NCBI RefSeq assembly: GCF_007565055.1
Contig: NC_044558.1
Location: forward strand, 79,695,444-79,759,443
DNA from: Rhinopithecus roxellana
Taxonomy: Eukaryota; Chordata; Mammalia; Primates; Cercopithecidae
Length of the DNA: 64,000 nucleotides
Direction of reading: 5' to 3'
Positions 63,690 to 64,000 of the stretch are shown one piece after another (positions within the stretch are counted from its first letter, which is position 1; every line of letters begins with the position of its first letter). Both the position numbers and the translations under genes were made by a program. The notes under the pieces are model-generated. The model was not told the origin of the DNA and did not search any database. It saw nothing but the letters and a program-made list of their open reading frames with translations.

Positions 63690-64000
63690 GCAATTAGCTA
63701 TCTATTGCTGTGTAACAAATTACCCCAAAACACAGAGATGTAAAACAACACACACTTATCTCACAATTTCTGTGGCTCTGACATCCCAGCTTAGCTTGGC
63801 CAAGCCCTCTGCTTCATGCTGTCTCCGAAGGCTGTAATCAAGGTTCCAGCCCAGGGTTCCTCACAAGGCTCCACTAAATGTAACAGCTGAGGTTGCAGCC
63901 ATCTCAAGGTTAAGCTGGGGCAGGGTCTGCTTCCAAATTCATTCAGTGGTTTCTAGAAAATGACTCAGTACCTCCTAGGCTGTTGGACTGAGGCTTGACT
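63690..64000 (-). mobile_element. MLT1-like LTR relic, runs off the end
   Basis: GCTATCTATTGCTGTGTAAC, AAATTACCCCAAAACACAGA and TCTCACAATTTCTGTGGCTC are the antisense start of an MLT1-like LTR, followed by CTGAGGTTGCAGCCATCTC and CTGGGGCAGGGTCTGC. Cut by the window edge. Confidence 0.6.

Noticed and set aside
1..64000. Small RNA genes (tRNA, U6, Y RNA, 7SK) and microRNA hairpins
   Set aside because: I looked for their conserved boxes and saw none outside Alu. I could not run covariance models, so a diverged copy may be missed.

Overview
This is a gene-free stretch of primate nuclear DNA. I see no exon, RNA gene or processed pseudogene I can support. Every open reading frame is short (the longest is 189 codons) and is explained by Alu, L1, LTR or simple-repeat sequence, or is an unsupported chance frame. 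Alu SINEs of the J, S and Y types, L1P/L1M LINEs, ERVL-MaLR LTRs (THE1/MST/MLT1), L2, MIR and hAT-Charlie MITEs identify a catarrhine primate. One young AluY (58148-58449) carries variants I know from Old World monkey AluYRa copies, not from human AluY. A macaque, baboon or relative is therefore more likely than human. The locus cannot be named from sequence alone; it looks like intergenic desert or deep intron.

Layout: 0-10 kb holds LTR fragments, L2 copies and five Alus, including a 164-bp LTR piece copied into an L2. 10-22 kb has much L2 (12.4-16.9 kb), an L1M 3' end split by an MST LTR, and CA microsatellites. 22-34 kb has MIR/L2 relics, MSTA, THE1 and MLT1 LTRs and a GAAA microsatellite, with AT-rich unique DNA between them. 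34-43 kb has MIRs, four Alus and a degenerate 39-bp tandem repeat. 42.9-46.5 kb is one long antisense L1M region broken by a roughly 0.9-kb retroviral LTR with a duplicated internal block. 47.7-50.3 kb and 51-53 kb are mostly unique. 53-61 kb is dense with L1 fragments, a complete nonautonomous hAT transposon, MLT1D, the AluYRa-like insertion and a 5'-truncated L1PA with its target-site duplication. 61-64 kb has Alus, an LTR-like block and an MLT1 relic running off the end.

The best candidate for something undescribed is a pair of diverged, same-orientation AT-rich elements at 24351-24670 and 62204-62502. They share ordered sequence blocks, including an ATTGG motif and an octamer (ATGCAAAT) at identical spacing, and match no repeat family I recognise. 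They could be a duplicated conserved non-coding element or copies of an ancient unnamed repeat.

The features do not form a pathway. The window records layered transposition, and only the paired element and a few unique blocks are plausible regulatory DNA. All family names come from memory of consensus sequences and were not checked by a database search.
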